A stretch of 64,000 nt of DNA from JAPWJZ01 sp038247245 (GCA_038247245.1 JBBRVE010000002.1:1-64000), one strand, 5' to 3'; counted from the first letter of the stretch, positions 8,595 to 17,864 are shown. Numbers and translations are program-made. The notes: generated by a model not told the origin, from the letters alone.

Positions 8595-9490
8595 AACCCG
8601 CGAAATCACTGAGCCTTGGCAAACGCGTCAGTTATGCGTTTGAAACCGCTGGTGCCTATGTCATCTATGGTTTTTTCAGCCTGCTGACGCTCGACGCCGC
8701 ATCCAACCTTGGCGGCTGGCTGATGCGCCGTCTTGGCCCGCGCCTTGGTGTGACGCGCACGGCATATCGTAACCTCGCGCTCGCGCTGCCTGACAAAACA
8801 GATGCCGAGAAAAAGGAAATCGTTGCGGGTATGTGGGACAATCTGGGCCGTGTGATTGCCGAATACCCCCACCTGAAAAAGATCGCAGACCGCGTTAATC
8901 TGGCTGGCATGGAAAACGCGCGCGATGTGCTGGCCAGCGGCAAGCCCGCCATTTTTTTCGGCGGGCATCTGGCCAACTGGGAAATTCCGCCGATCTGCGC
9001 GAAGCGCATCGGTATGGCGTTGCATGTCGTCTATCGCCGTCCGAATAACCCCTATGTTGACGGGTTGCTGCGCCATGCGCGGTCGGCGGGCGCTGTCGGG
9101 CAGATTCCCAAGGGCGCCGAAGGCGCGCGCGAGATCCTCGCAGTGCTGCGTAAAAAAGAATCACTTGGCATTCTGGTTGACCAGAAAATGAATGAGGGCC
9201 TCGCCATTCCCTTTTTCGGCCATGACGCCATGACAGCACCGGGTGTGGCGCAGTTCGCCGTGCGCGTCGGTTGCGGCCTCTGCCCCTTGCGCATCGAACG
9301 GCTGCAGGGCGCGCGGTTTCGCATCACGATTGAAAAATCGATTCCCGCCGAAGACACCGGCGACCGCGACGCGGATTACCGCCGCATCATGACCGATGTG
9401 AACCGGCATCTGGAGATGTGGATTCGCGAACGCCCCGAACAATGGCTGTGGATCCATAACCGCTGGCCTGAAAGCAAAATTGCCAAGTAA
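8591..9490 (+). CDS. Lipid A biosynthesis lauroyl acyltransferase (LpxL/HtrB family)
   Basis: Adds a secondary acyl chain from acyl-ACP to Kdo2-lipid IVA. The ATG at 8591 overlaps the lpxK stop; the open frame starting at 8531 lies inside lpxK and is not used. The 299-residue protein has an N-terminal hydrophobic anchor (about 15-40), the HX4E catalytic motif in GGHLANWEI, the VYRRPNNPYVD segment, the ILVDQKMNEG substrate-site segment, and WLWIHNRWP at the C-terminus, all typical of LpxL/LpxM. Which acyl chain it transfers cannot be decided from the sequence. Confidence 0.92.
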   Translation: MKPAKSLSLGKRVSYAFETAGAYVIYGFFSLLTLDAASNLGGWLMRRLGPRLGVTRTAYRNLALALPDKTDAEKKEIVAGMWDNLGRVIAEYPHLKKIADRVNLAGMENARDVLASGKPAIFFGGHLANWEIPPICAKRIGMALHVVYRRPNNPYVDGLLRHARSAGAVGQIPKGAEGAREILAVLRKKESLGILVDQKMNEGLAIPFFGHDAMTAPGVAQFAVRVGCGLCPLRIERLQGARFRITIEKSIPAEDTGDRDADYRRIMTDVNRHLEMWIRERPEQWLWIHNRWPESKIAK

Positions 9491-9586
9491 TATCCAATTG
9501 ATAATAAAAGGATATTACCTCTAATTGACATAAGAAAGCCGGACTGCTAATTTGAGCCCTTGATTGGCACCCAAGGAGCGTTGCGC

Positions 9587-10276
9587 GTGGATTCCAAATC
9601 CAAGCTATTCAAGACATTCAATCTCGATCGCGGCGACCTGTGGCTCGATGTCATGGTGCCGGGGAACGAAGGCCTGTCGGCAACCGATACCCTGTCTTTC
9701 CGCATCTCGACCGTCGTCGAAATGCAAAGCCTTGGCGAAAAGAACTCGTTGCTGAAGCTGGAGGGCGGACGCGAGATCGTGCTCAACCTGTCCCATACCG
9801 ACCTGCGCCGCAGGCTGCGCGAGGCAGAGGACACGATTGTGGACCTGACGGCCGTCACCAACCTGACGCCGCGCAAGCAGCTGGCCGCAAAGCTGAAGGA
9901 AGAATTTGCCGAAGCCGTCGAACGCGAAAAGAACAAGGCCTTCAACGCGCTGACCTTCCGCGTTTTCCTGCGCACCTCGCAGAAAACAGATTTCCGCGAA
10001 GTCACCTTTACCGGCGCAGATATAAAAATACCGACGCTCGCACAGGGCGGGAGCATCATGGGCGGCAACAACACGAAGTTCGAGCTGCGCGAGCCTGCCA
10101 AATTCGGCTACAGCTCGGGCGAAGTTATCATGGAAATCGACCTTGCCGATTTTAAAAAACTGGTCGAGGACGCCAAGCAAAGCGGCAACACGCATCTTGA
10201 CCTGCGCGCCCTGTCGATGCGCAAGGGCGTCGAAATCCCGCCCGAAAAACGCAAAGCGAACGGGCTGACCCCGTGA
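9587..10276 (+). CDS. Unknown two-module protein, first of three tandem paralogs
   Basis: No recognised family. The GTG at 9587 is chosen because AAGGAG lies 8 bases upstream; an earlier TTG at 9560 has no such site. The ~229 residues form two similar halves. Each has a beta-rich part, an amphipathic helix and a terminal motif (IVDLTAVTNLTP in the first half, THLDLRALSMRKG in the second). The same half-unit occurs twice in each of the next two genes. There is no signal peptide, so it is probably cytoplasmic. The stop overlaps the start of the next gene. Confidence 0.7.
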   Translation: MDSKSKLFKTFNLDRGDLWLDVMVPGNEGLSATDTLSFRISTVVEMQSLGEKNSLLKLEGGREIVLNLSHTDLRRRLREAEDTIVDLTAVTNLTPRKQLAAKLKEEFAEAVEREKNKAFNALTFRVFLRTSQKTDFREVTFTGADIKIPTLAQGGSIMGGNNTKFELREPAKFGYSSGEVIMEIDLADFKKLVEDAKQSGNTHLDLRALSMRKGVEIPPEKRKANGLTP

Positions 10277-10947
10277 ACGGCCTCTCCAGCAAAATGCCCA
10301 AGGTGTTCAGCATGGGCAACACAGATGACCTTATCATTACCGCGAACGCCCCCATCGAGGGCGCGGGCGGCGGCTGGCGCCAGATGGCATTCAAGGCAAG
10401 CAGCATCGATTTCCTGTTCGAAATCGACAAGGATATATCCGCCATGACGCTCAAAAACGGCGTCACTATTCCCGTCGTCATGGGTTTCGAGCGCCTGAAA
10501 AAGATGGTTTATGAGCCCGATATGTCGACCGGCAACGGCATCGACCTGTCGCTTGTCACTGGCAAGGTGGTGGGCGATGTGCAAACGGTGCGGCTGGCTA
10601 AAAAATTCAATCCCGTCGCGGCAGACGCCGAAAAATCGGCCAAGGAAGAAAGCAAGCTGGAACTGGTGATGTTCGCGCATGGCAAACCCGTCGACCGCGA
10701 ATTCCGCCGTATCCGCGTGAAGCAAAAAGACATCAATTATTTCGAGGCGCATGCCGACCGCCGCGAAACAGAAACCTTCGTCCAGCTGAACTCGGGCACC
10801 GAAGTCAGCGGCATGAACGCATTTTATGTCGCCATGCCGCTCGATCATTTCGCGCATTACCTGAATGCGGCGCTGCGTGGCGGTGATGCAGTGCTGGATT
10901 TGAGCGAGCGCACGAAACCCGCCAACCCGAAAGGGATGACGTTGTAA
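10273..10947 (+). CDS. Unknown two-module protein, second of three tandem paralogs
   Basis: A 224-residue paralog of its neighbours. Half one ends IDLSLVTGKVV and half two ends AVLDLSERTKPANPKG. A shared ISAMTLKNGVTIPVVMGFE segment matches AGIALKNGVKIAVAMPYE in the third gene. The GTG start overlaps the upstream stop (GTGA) and its own stop overlaps the next ATG (TAATG), which indicates translational coupling. No enzymatic motif, signal peptide or membrane segment is visible. An ATG 21 bases downstream is an alternative start. Confidence 0.7.
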   Translation: MNGLSSKMPKVFSMGNTDDLIITANAPIEGAGGGWRQMAFKASSIDFLFEIDKDISAMTLKNGVTIPVVMGFERLKKMVYEPDMSTGNGIDLSLVTGKVVGDVQTVRLAKKFNPVAADAEKSAKEESKLELVMFAHGKPVDREFRRIRVKQKDINYFEAHADRRETETFVQLNSGTEVSGMNAFYVAMPLDHFAHYLNAALRGGDAVLDLSERTKPANPKGMTL

Positions 10948-11642
10948 TGACCGAAGGCCTTAAAAAATTCTCCAAGAAAATGCTGCCCGAGGCGGATGAT
11001 CTTGTGATCCGCGCCATGGTGAAGGTGGCGGGCGGCGATACCTATGCGCCGCTGACGTTCATGCGCGAACGCGTCGATTACGTAACCGAGGTGTCGCCGG
11101 ACGTTGCCGGCATCGCGCTGAAAAACGGCGTCAAGATCGCGGTTGCGATGCCGTATGAAGACCTCGAGAAAAGCATTTATTTCGCCGATATCGGCAGCGA
11201 TCCCGTCCTCGACCTGCGTGCCGTGACGGGGGCTGCGGTCCCGCAAACGCTGCCCGCGCTGACCCCGTTTTTTGCCGAGGCCGCCGCAGCCGAGAAGATG
11301 GACGGCGACAAGCTGCCGTTTGAAAACAAGCCGCTGAAAATCGCGGTGTTCGTACGCCAGCACGAAGAACAGAACTTCCAGATGTATTTCATCATGGATA
11401 ACCGCATCGACTGGTCAAAGGTCGAAGGGCTGGAGCAGGGCAAGAACGGCAAGGCGACTATCCTTGCGCTGCTTTACGATAAAGGACCGTTCGGCGAGAA
11501 CAAGATCATGATCGACATGCCGCGTCCCGCCTTCATGGAGGCCTATAACAAGGCCAAGATGGAAGGGTTGAGCGAGCTGGACCTGCGCGACTGGACACGC
11601 CGCCGCGACCCTGACAAAACGCCCAAGCCGCCGTCACCCTGA
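10947..11642 (+). CDS. Unknown two-module protein, third of three tandem paralogs
   Basis: A 231-residue protein with the same two-half plan. Half one ends VLDLRAVTGAAVP and half two ends ELDLRDWTRRRDPDK, followed by a short Pro-rich tail. The middle linker is Ala/Glu-rich. Across the three genes there are six copies of a ~110-residue unit whose most conserved part is the terminal (L/V/I)DL(R/S/T)xxT motif. It is the last gene of the operon, convergent with the small gene at 11654. Function unknown. Confidence 0.7.
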   Translation: MTEGLKKFSKKMLPEADDLVIRAMVKVAGGDTYAPLTFMRERVDYVTEVSPDVAGIALKNGVKIAVAMPYEDLEKSIYFADIGSDPVLDLRAVTGAAVPQTLPALTPFFAEAAAAEKMDGDKLPFENKPLKIAVFVRQHEEQNFQMYFIMDNRIDWSKVEGLEQGKNGKATILALLYDKGPFGENKIMIDMPRPAFMEAYNKAKMEGLSELDLRDWTRRRDPDKTPKPPSP

Positions 11643-11653
11643 CCCGGCAGCTG

Positions 11654-12016
11654 TTATGACTTTGCGTATAACACCGGCTGTATCGCGGGCGCACGGGTCT
11701 TGATCACCTGCGTCGCTGTGGGCGTGTGCTGCGTTTCGGACGGGGCGGGCGCGCCGTTGTGCGCGGCCATCGCGAAAGAAAGCGTCAGGCCTGCGGCGAT
11801 GCCAGCCAACGTGCTGACAGTGAAGGCGACCGGCTTGAATTTTTTGCCCTCTGACAGCGCCCTGACCGCCGCTATTCCCGCAAACGCGCCAGCCATGGGC
11901 AGATTGCCGCCCGCAAGCCAGATCGCCGAGGTCGAGAGTAAAAGTCCGGATGTGACGCTGCCAAGATTGCCGTCACCCTGATTGTTGTTGGCTGTAAGGT
12001 TGTTGTTTGCAGACAT
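11654..12016 (-). CDS. Small predicted membrane protein
   Basis: The start at 12016 (MSANNNLTANNNQGDGN) follows GGGAGA on the coding strand; the open frame reaching 12202 reads through an unlikely N-terminus and is not used. The 120 residues have an Asn/Gly-rich head and two or three hydrophobic segments (SGLLLSTSAIWLAGG, GAFAGIAAVRAL, AFTVSTLAGIAAGLTLSFAMA), then a Pro/Thr-rich tail. This suggests an inner-membrane protein with short loops. No family is recognised. Confidence 0.55.
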   Translation of the reverse strand: MSANNNLTANNNQGDGNLGSVTSGLLLSTSAIWLAGGNLPMAGAFAGIAAVRALSEGKKFKPVAFTVSTLAGIAAGLTLSFAMAAHNGAPAPSETQHTPTATQVIKTRAPAIQPVLYAKS

Positions 12017-12375
12017 GCGCTTTCTCCCTGTTTCATCCGGGAGCGATTTGAGTGGCCGTGACAGGGACAAACAAAACCAGCCCGAATAGCGTTTCATGGC
12101 TGTTTTGTGGATGCGTGAGAAAAGCAGGCGGGAAACAAACCCGTTTGGGTAAAACCGCGAGCCGCAAGAGACATCCGACTTGGCATCTATGATAATCCGC
12201 ATCTGCAGTTATGTCAATACCAGAGGCCGTTCCAGAAAAGGCCTACAGCATTATTGCCTTGATATCCCTTTGTTTATTCACAATGTTCAATAACCGTTTA
12301 TCCTTTTAACAGTAACATAGTATTGCGAAATACGCAATTATTTATTGATAAAGCACTGGTGCCGCGCATAAAAAA
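12017..12375. other. Intergenic region, no gene seen
   Basis: About 360 bases between two minus-strand genes. The right half is AT-rich and probably holds the promoter of the small membrane-protein gene. I see no RNA gene and no convincing short reading frame. Confidence 0.5.
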
Positions 12376-12406
12376 ACGCCCGCCGCGGCAATCCGCTGGC
12401 GGGCGT
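12376..12406 (-). terminator. Rho-independent terminator
   Basis: A perfect 9-bp stem (ACGCCCGCC / GGCGGGCGT) encloses an inner GCGG/CCGC pairing. On the minus strand it is followed by a run of six or more T. It lies 21 bases after the stop of the minus-strand gene ending at 12427. Confidence 0.85.
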
Positions 12407-12426
12407 ATTCTTTTGAGCAGAAGCGA

Positions 12427-13251
12427 TTAGGGCTTCGGCGCGACGGTGATGCCGGCTTTAGCAGCGGGCAGGGCGACAGGAGCCGCATCGTCTTGCTCGG
12501 CTGCCTTGCTAGCAGCTTTGGCAAAGCGTTGTGCGAGGCCTTCGTAGATGTCTTTCTGGTGTTCGTCAGACAGGCTGCCCAGGTTGTATTTCACTTCCTG
12601 ATAGGTCTTGCGCTCTTCGATAGCGCGCAGCGAGTTGTAGTCGATTTCCAGTTTCTCTTTCGCGCCATCGTAATCAACGCCGCGGAAACCCTTTACGTAG
12701 TCGATCGAACGGCGGGTGCCGGTGATCAGGTTCAGCGCAGCGGGAGCAAGCGAGATGGCAGCGATGACAGCGCCAACAGCGAGCGAGAAGCCGGCAACGC
12801 CGATCATTGCAGCGGGAACCATCACGGGAACGGTCACAGCAGCAGCGATCGCGGTCACGGCGATTTTGCCGCCGACGGCAGCAACAACGGTGTTACCCAG
12901 TGTCGCAGCAAGCGCGGTACCTGCAACGTACCAGGAAGCAAGCGCCGCAGCGCCGCCGCCCAGCCATTGTGCGGTGTGCAGGTATTTGCCAGCCGACAGG
13001 TGGTGCGTGGCGCGTGCAGCGTTACGGCCGATGATGCCAGCGGGCATGCCGAGGAATGCGAGGGGACCGGAGCGCAGTTTTTTCGAAACGGCCATGTTGT
13101 CCAGTTTCTTTGCAGCCCACTGCAGGCCTTCGAGCGGCTTTTCGAAAACGTATTTCGTGTAGGCGTTCCAGAGCTCTTTCGGCTTGATCGGAATAACGAT
13201 CTCTTTACGGGCTTCGAGTTCTTTTTCTGTCAACTGACGGGGTTCGGTCAT
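12427..13251 (-). CDS. Membrane-associated protein of unknown function
   Basis: The start at 13251 (MTEPRQLTEKELEARKE) is preferred over 13338, whose extra residues are Arg-rich and unlike a coding N-terminus. The 274 residues have a charged N-terminal ~60, then a region of four or five Ala/Gly/Val-rich hydrophobic segments (about 90-190, such as WLGGGAAALASWYVAGTAL and AVTVPVMVPAAMIGVAG). After these comes a charged helical part (DYDGAKEKLEIDYNSLRAIE) and an Ala/Pro tail. This suggests a polytopic or hairpin membrane protein with a cytoplasmic C-terminal domain. No family is recognised. A strong terminator follows. Confidence 0.65.
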   Translation of the reverse strand: MTEPRQLTEKELEARKEIVIPIKPKELWNAYTKYVFEKPLEGLQWAAKKLDNMAVSKKLRSGPLAFLGMPAGIIGRNAARATHHLSAGKYLHTAQWLGGGAAALASWYVAGTALAATLGNTVVAAVGGKIAVTAIAAAVTVPVMVPAAMIGVAGFSLAVGAVIAAISLAPAALNLITGTRRSIDYVKGFRGVDYDGAKEKLEIDYNSLRAIEERKTYQEVKYNLGSLSDEHQKDIYEGLAQRFAKAASKAAEQDDAAPVALPAAKAGITVAPKP

Positions 13252-13626
13252 TTCTTGGTACTGCCTTTCAAAATGAAGTCTTCTGCGTAATGTTCGAAAA
13301 TCTATTCCTCTATCCCGCAGGGCCTTTTTACTGCGCAATTTGCGCGTACCGGCTCACGGCGAATCATTTTTCGAAACCGCCGCGATCCTATTTATGAAAT
13401 CATGTTATGTCCATCCCCTATCTTTAATACGGGTGTATTAGAAAATATGACAGGATTATGGATTTATCACGTTGTCATAAATCAGAGGAAGAGAATGGAG
13501 GAAGGGGTTGGGAGGACAGGGAATTATAAAAGTGTAACCCCGGTCTTCGCCATGGTGGCGCGGTAGGGGGATTTAGATCAAACGTCCCGGAGTAACCTGA
13601 AAATCCGAAAGCGAGATGCTTCACCG
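13252..13626. other. Intergenic region, nothing identified
   Basis: About 375 bases between two minus-strand genes. The right part is purine-rich (GGAAGAGAATGGAGGAAGG) and the left part AT-rich, as expected for an upstream promoter region. No RNA gene, clear terminator or short gene was recognised. Confidence 0.4.
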
Positions 13627-14561
13627 CTACAGGAAGCAACCCGCAATATCTGTGTCGTAGACAACCGGGCACAGTTGCCCGATCTCGCCGAGATCGATGT
13701 CGGGTTTCGCCGACGGCCCGGGCGGAAGGTGTTTCTCGGCCTCTGTTTTTTCCTCCGCCGCCTTGATCATCTGGTCCAGATCGTCCGCGTACCGCGACAC
13801 CTCGTCATGTGCATCCAGTCCCAGCGGCGGTATGCCGGGGGAAGTGGAATTGAATGCGGTGGCGGGGTCAAAGGGGGCGCCGTTTTAATAAAGGTCTGGC
13901 ACCATTTCCGCGCCTCTTTGAGTATCGATATGAGTTTTTGCGCCTGCCCGGCTGTAATCCCGTTCGGGTATTCACTGCAGAGGGCGTACTGCGCCGCAGC
14001 GTCGCCGCCGTTTGCGGCTGACAATATTTCCGGCGTCGCGGCAGTATACCACGTCACTTGCTCCTCCTGCGGCAAGAGTATCTCGGCGGCGCGATAGCCC
14101 TGCGCGGCTGCTTTCGCCGCCCATTCCTGCGACAGCGCTTCGTTCCGCAGGAGGCTTCTATAATAAAAAACCGCAAGCATGTATTGCGCCTCGCCGTCGC
14201 CTTTCTCCGCCCGAGCCTTCAGATTGGCTTCCGCCCTTTCGAACCACAGGCGCGCTTGCTTCATGTCCTTCTCGATGCCGGAGTACAATGCGCGCCCCTG
14301 ATGGTAGGCCTCGGCGACAAATACCTGCGCCTGCAGATCGCCCTCTTCAGCCGCCTTCCGGCAGACCTGTACAGCAACACCCGCATCGCGGCTTTTAGAC
14401 GCCGCCGCCCGCGCGGCCTTGCACTCTGCGGCGCTGCCGGAACTACCCTCATAGCAGACCGCCAGCACCAAGAGCCCCGCCACCAGAATAACCGCGAGTA
14501 TCGCGGCTTTGCGTTTCTGGAACGTGTCGTTGATCATCTGGATTTTCCGAGACGTGGTCAT
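13627..14561 (-). pseudogene. Sel1-repeat membrane-anchored protein with a frameshift
   Basis: Read from the ATG at 14561 (AGAAGGA lies six bases upstream), the protein has a short cytoplasmic head and one membrane segment (KAAILAVILVAGLLVLAVCY). Sel1-type helical repeats follow (AAEEGDLQAQVFVAEAYHQG, MKQARLWFERAEANLKARAEKGDGEAQYMLAVFYY). Near 13873-13886 this frame turns into low-quality Pro/Arg sequence ending at 13767. The -1 frame instead continues as good coding sequence for ~85 codons (KNGAPFDPATAF..., DLDQMIKAAEEKTEAEKH, ending DIAGCFL) to a stop at 13627. One missing base at A4 or C5 would explain this. It could be a real mutation or an assembly error. Sel1 proteins mediate protein-protein contacts. 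Confidence 0.65.
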
Positions 14562-14574
14562 GGGCATTCCTTCT

Positions 14575-14763
14575 TTATTGCGGGTTCAGGGCGCGAGGGC
14601 CGCTGGTTTTTTTCTGGCGCTGCAACCATGAAACCGCATACGGGCATAGAGCAACGACGGCCAGATCTGCCAGTTTTGCAGCTTGGACGACGCACTGCAT
14701 CAGCATGTCTGCCGCGCAGTTCGACAGGCGCTTTTCTTCGTTGTTGACGAAGCGTGAACTCAT
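14575..14763 (-). CDS. Small protein of unknown function
   Basis: A 62-residue frame (MSSRFVNNEEKRLSNCAADM, then LMQCVVQAAKLADLAVVALC) with one weakly hydrophobic helix. It lies 13 bases upstream of the Sel1 gene in the same orientation and may be co-transcribed with it. No family is recognised. Support is position and composition only, so this is a tentative call. Confidence 0.4.
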   Translation of the reverse strand: MSSRFVNNEEKRLSNCAADMLMQCVVQAAKLADLAVVALCPYAVSWLQRQKKTSGPRALNPQ

Positions 14764-14895
14764 GGTGCGCTGTTTTTCCGGTCTATACTTATATAAAGCA
14801 TCAAAATCCCCTCGTTGAAAAGGGACTATTCACCGTTATATACAGTAGCTCAGTTATTTAACTGCAGCCCCCCCATCCCGCCGGGGTTACAGGGA

Positions 14896-17781
14896 TTAGG
14901 CAACTTTGGACGATTTACTGCCCAGCAACGGCTTCAGGAATTGCCCCGTATAGCTGCGTTTTTCGCGGGCGACTTTTTCGGGGGTGTCCTGAATCAGGAT
15001 CTCGCCGCCCTTGTCGCCGCCTTCGGGGCCCACATCGATGATCCAGTCGGCGGTCTTGATGACTTCAAGGTTATGCTCGATCACGACGACCGTGTTGCCC
15101 TGATCGACAAGGCGGTGCAGGACTTCCAGCAGTTTGCGCACATCCTCGAAATGCAAACCTGTGGTCGGCTCATCCAATATATATAATGTGCGGCCGGTGG
15201 CGCGCTTCGACAGTTCCTTGGACAGCTTCACGCGCTGCGCCTCGCCTCCCGACAGGGTGGTGGCGCGCTGGCCGACATGGACATAGCCCAATCCGACCTC
15301 CTTCAGCGTTTCCATCTTTTCGCGGATGGAGGGCACGACCTTGAAGAATTCGGCTGCTTCCTCCACCGTCATGTCGAGCACGTCGGCGATGGATTTTTCC
15401 TTGTACTTCACTTCCAGCGTTTCGCGGTTATAGCGCGTGCCTTTACAGGCGTCGCAGGTCACATGGACATCGGGAAGGAAGTGCATTTCGATCTTGATAA
15501 CGCCGTCACCTTCGCAGGCTTCGCAGCGTCCGCCCTTGACGTTAAACGAAAAACGGCCGGGGCCATAGCCGCGCGCCTTTGCTTCAGGCAGGCCCGCATA
15601 CCAGTCGCGGATGGGCGTGAATGCGCCGGTGTAGGTCGCGGGGTTTGACCGCGGCGTGCGGCCGATGGGCGACTGGTCGATGTCGATCACCTTGTCGATA
15701 TATTCAAGGCCCCTGATTTCGTCATGCGCGCCCGGATGCACGCGCGCCTTCATCAGGCGCCGCGCGGTTGCGGCATACAGCGTGTCGATGGTGAGCGACG
15801 ACTTGCCCGAACCGGAAACGCCGGTCACGCAGGTAAAAGTGCCGACCGGAACCTTCGCATCCACGTTCTTCAGGTTGTTTTCGCGTGCGCCGATCACTTC
15901 GATATATTGCGTCTCGATGCCTTTTTTTGTCTGGACGGTTTTACCCTTGCGGCGCGTTGCCGGCACCTTGATCTCTTTCGCGCCGGTCAGATATTGCGCG
16001 GTCAGGCTGTTCTTGTTCTTCATCAGCTGGTCGCGCGTGCCCTGCGCGATCACTTCGCCGCCATGGATGCCGGCGCCGGGGCCCATGTCGATGACCCAAT
16101 CCGCCATGCGGATCGCGTCTTCGTCATGTTCGACCACGAGGACAGTATTGCCAAGGTCGCGCAGGCGTTTCAGGGTATCAAGGAGTCGGTTGTTGTCGCG
16201 TTGGTGAAGGCCAATAGACGGCTCATCCAGCACATACAATACACCCGTCAGGCCGGAGCCGATCTGGGATGCAAGGCGAATGCGCTGGCTTTCCCCGCCC
16301 GACAGCGTGCCGGAACGGCGCGCGAGTGTCAGGTATTCAAGGCCCACATCCAGCAGGAAGGTCAACCGGTCGTTGATTTCTTTCAAAATCCGCACGGCGA
16401 TTTCGCGGTGCTTCTTGTTCAGCTTGGGCATCAGGCTGCTGAACCAGTCATGCGAGGCCTGAATGGACAGCAGCGAAATTTCGCCCACATGCCTGCCGTC
16501 GATCTTGATCGCCAGCGCTTCGGGCTTCAGGCGATACCCTTTGCAGGCATCGCAAACATGCTCCACCTTATACTGGTCGAGGTCTTCGCGGATGTGGAAG
16601 CTGTCGGTTTCCATGTAGCGGCGGCGCAGGTTGGGCAGCACGCCTTCGAATTTGTTCGATGTCTGGTAATCGCGCGTGCCATCCCAGTATTTGAACGTGA
16701 TCTTGTCTTCGCCCGTGCCGTACAGGATCGCGTCCTGCAATTTCTTCGGCAGTTTTTCCCACGGCGTGGTCATGCTGCCCTTGAACGCCTTGGCAAGGCT
16801 TTCAAGCGTCTGTTCGTACCAGCCGGATGACGAATTCGCCCAAGGCGCAACCGCGCCTTCCTTCAGCGACAGCGACGGATCTGGCACGACCATTTCGGGG
16901 TCGAAGATCATCTTGTTGCCAAGCCCGTCGCAGACGGGGCACGCGCCGAACGGGTTGTTGAACGAAAACAGGCGGGGTTCAATCTCCGCAATTGTAAATC
17001 CCGAAACGGGGCAGGCGAATTTGGAAGAGAAAATCTGTTCTTCCTTGGTGTCGGCATTCTCGACAATCACAAGGCCTTCATCGGACAGCTTCAGCGCGGT
17101 TTCCACGGAATCCGCAAGGCGGTTGCCGAGGTCTTTTTTCACCACCAGACGGTCAATGACGACGTAAATATCATGCTTGATCTGCTTGTCGAGCGTGGGC
17201 ACGGCATCCAGCTCATGGAATTTGCCGTCGATCTTGACGCGCTGGAAACCTTTCTTGCGCAGCTCCTGGAATTCCTTGCGGTACTCGCCCTTGCGGCCGC
17301 GCGCGATGGGGGCCATCAGGTACAGTTTCGTGCCTTCGCCCATCTGCAAAATCTGGTCAACCATTTCGGAGGGCGTCTGGCTGGAAATCGGCTTGCCGGT
17401 CGCGGGCGAATAGGGGATGCCGACGCGCGCCCACAGCAAACGCATGTAATCATGAATTTCCGTGACCGTGCCGACGGTGGAGCGCGGGTTTTTCGAGGTC
17501 GTTTTTTGCTCGATCGAAATCGCTGGCGACAGACCTTCAATTGAATCCACATCGGGTTTTTGCATCAGCTCCAGAAACTGGCGGGCATAGGCGGACAGGG
17601 ATTCAACATATCTGCGCTGCCCCTCGGCATAGATCGTGTCGAAGGCGAGCGACGATTTGCCCGAGCCGGACAACCCCGTGATCACAACCAGCTGGTCGCG
17701 GGGAATTTCGACGTCGATATTTTTCAGGTTATGTTCGCGCGCGCCTTTGATGCGGATCGATTTATTATATGCCTCAGCCAT
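14896..17781 (-). CDS. uvrA: Excinuclease ABC subunit A
   Basis: The damage-recognition ATPase of nucleotide excision repair; it loads UvrB onto lesions. The 961 residues are full length. Two ABC modules are visible, with Walker A motifs GLSGSGKSSLAFDTIYAEGQ (about 33-52) and GVSGSGKSSL in the second half, and ABC signatures LSGGESQRIRLASQIG and LSGGEAQRVKLSKEL. Zinc-binding CxxC pairs occur at CPVCDG, CDACKGYR and CEACEGDG...CDACKG. It is monocistronic on the minus strand, with a LexA-type box 69-83 bases upstream, so SOS induction is expected. Confidence 0.98.
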   Translation of the reverse strand: MAEAYNKSIRIKGAREHNLKNIDVEIPRDQLVVITGLSGSGKSSLAFDTIYAEGQRRYVESLSAYARQFLELMQKPDVDSIEGLSPAISIEQKTTSKNPRSTVGTVTEIHDYMRLLWARVGIPYSPATGKPISSQTPSEMVDQILQMGEGTKLYLMAPIARGRKGEYRKEFQELRKKGFQRVKIDGKFHELDAVPTLDKQIKHDIYVVIDRLVVKKDLGNRLADSVETALKLSDEGLVIVENADTKEEQIFSSKFACPVSGFTIAEIEPRLFSFNNPFGACPVCDGLGNKMIFDPEMVVPDPSLSLKEGAVAPWANSSSGWYEQTLESLAKAFKGSMTTPWEKLPKKLQDAILYGTGEDKITFKYWDGTRDYQTSNKFEGVLPNLRRRYMETDSFHIREDLDQYKVEHVCDACKGYRLKPEALAIKIDGRHVGEISLLSIQASHDWFSSLMPKLNKKHREIAVRILKEINDRLTFLLDVGLEYLTLARRSGTLSGGESQRIRLASQIGSGLTGVLYVLDEPSIGLHQRDNNRLLDTLKRLRDLGNTVLVVEHDEDAIRMADWVIDMGPGAGIHGGEVIAQGTRDQLMKNKNSLTAQYLTGAKEIKVPATRRKGKTVQTKKGIETQYIEVIGARENNLKNVDAKVPVGTFTCVTGVSGSGKSSLTIDTLYAATARRLMKARVHPGAHDEIRGLEYIDKVIDIDQSPIGRTPRSNPATYTGAFTPIRDWYAGLPEAKARGYGPGRFSFNVKGGRCEACEGDGVIKIEMHFLPDVHVTCDACKGTRYNRETLEVKYKEKSIADVLDMTVEEAAEFFKVVPSIREKMETLKEVGLGYVHVGQRATTLSGGEAQRVKLSKELSKRATGRTLYILDEPTTGLHFEDVRKLLEVLHRLVDQGNTVVVIEHNLEVIKTADWIIDVGPEGGDKGGEILIQDTPEKVAREKRSYTGQFLKPLLGSKSSKVA

Positions 17782-17849
17782 GAACCTGTATTCTCACCCT
17801 TCGATTATCCATATGATTTAGAGCGCCAACATAGCTCTGCAAGGTCTGG

Positions 17850-17864
17850 GAACATATATAGAAC
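17850..17864 (-). promoter_or_regulatory. LexA (SOS) box upstream of uvrA
   Basis: On the coding strand this reads GTTC-TATATAT-GTTC, an exact match to the alphaproteobacterial LexA operator GTTC-N7-GTTC. It is centred about 75 bases before the uvrA start. The sequence match is direct; binding and regulation are inferred from the known SOS control of uvrA. Confidence 0.8.

Noticed and set aside
15724..16830. Plus-strand frame of 368 codons inside uvrA
   Set aside because: Shadow of uvrA; no ribosome binding site or recognisable domain.
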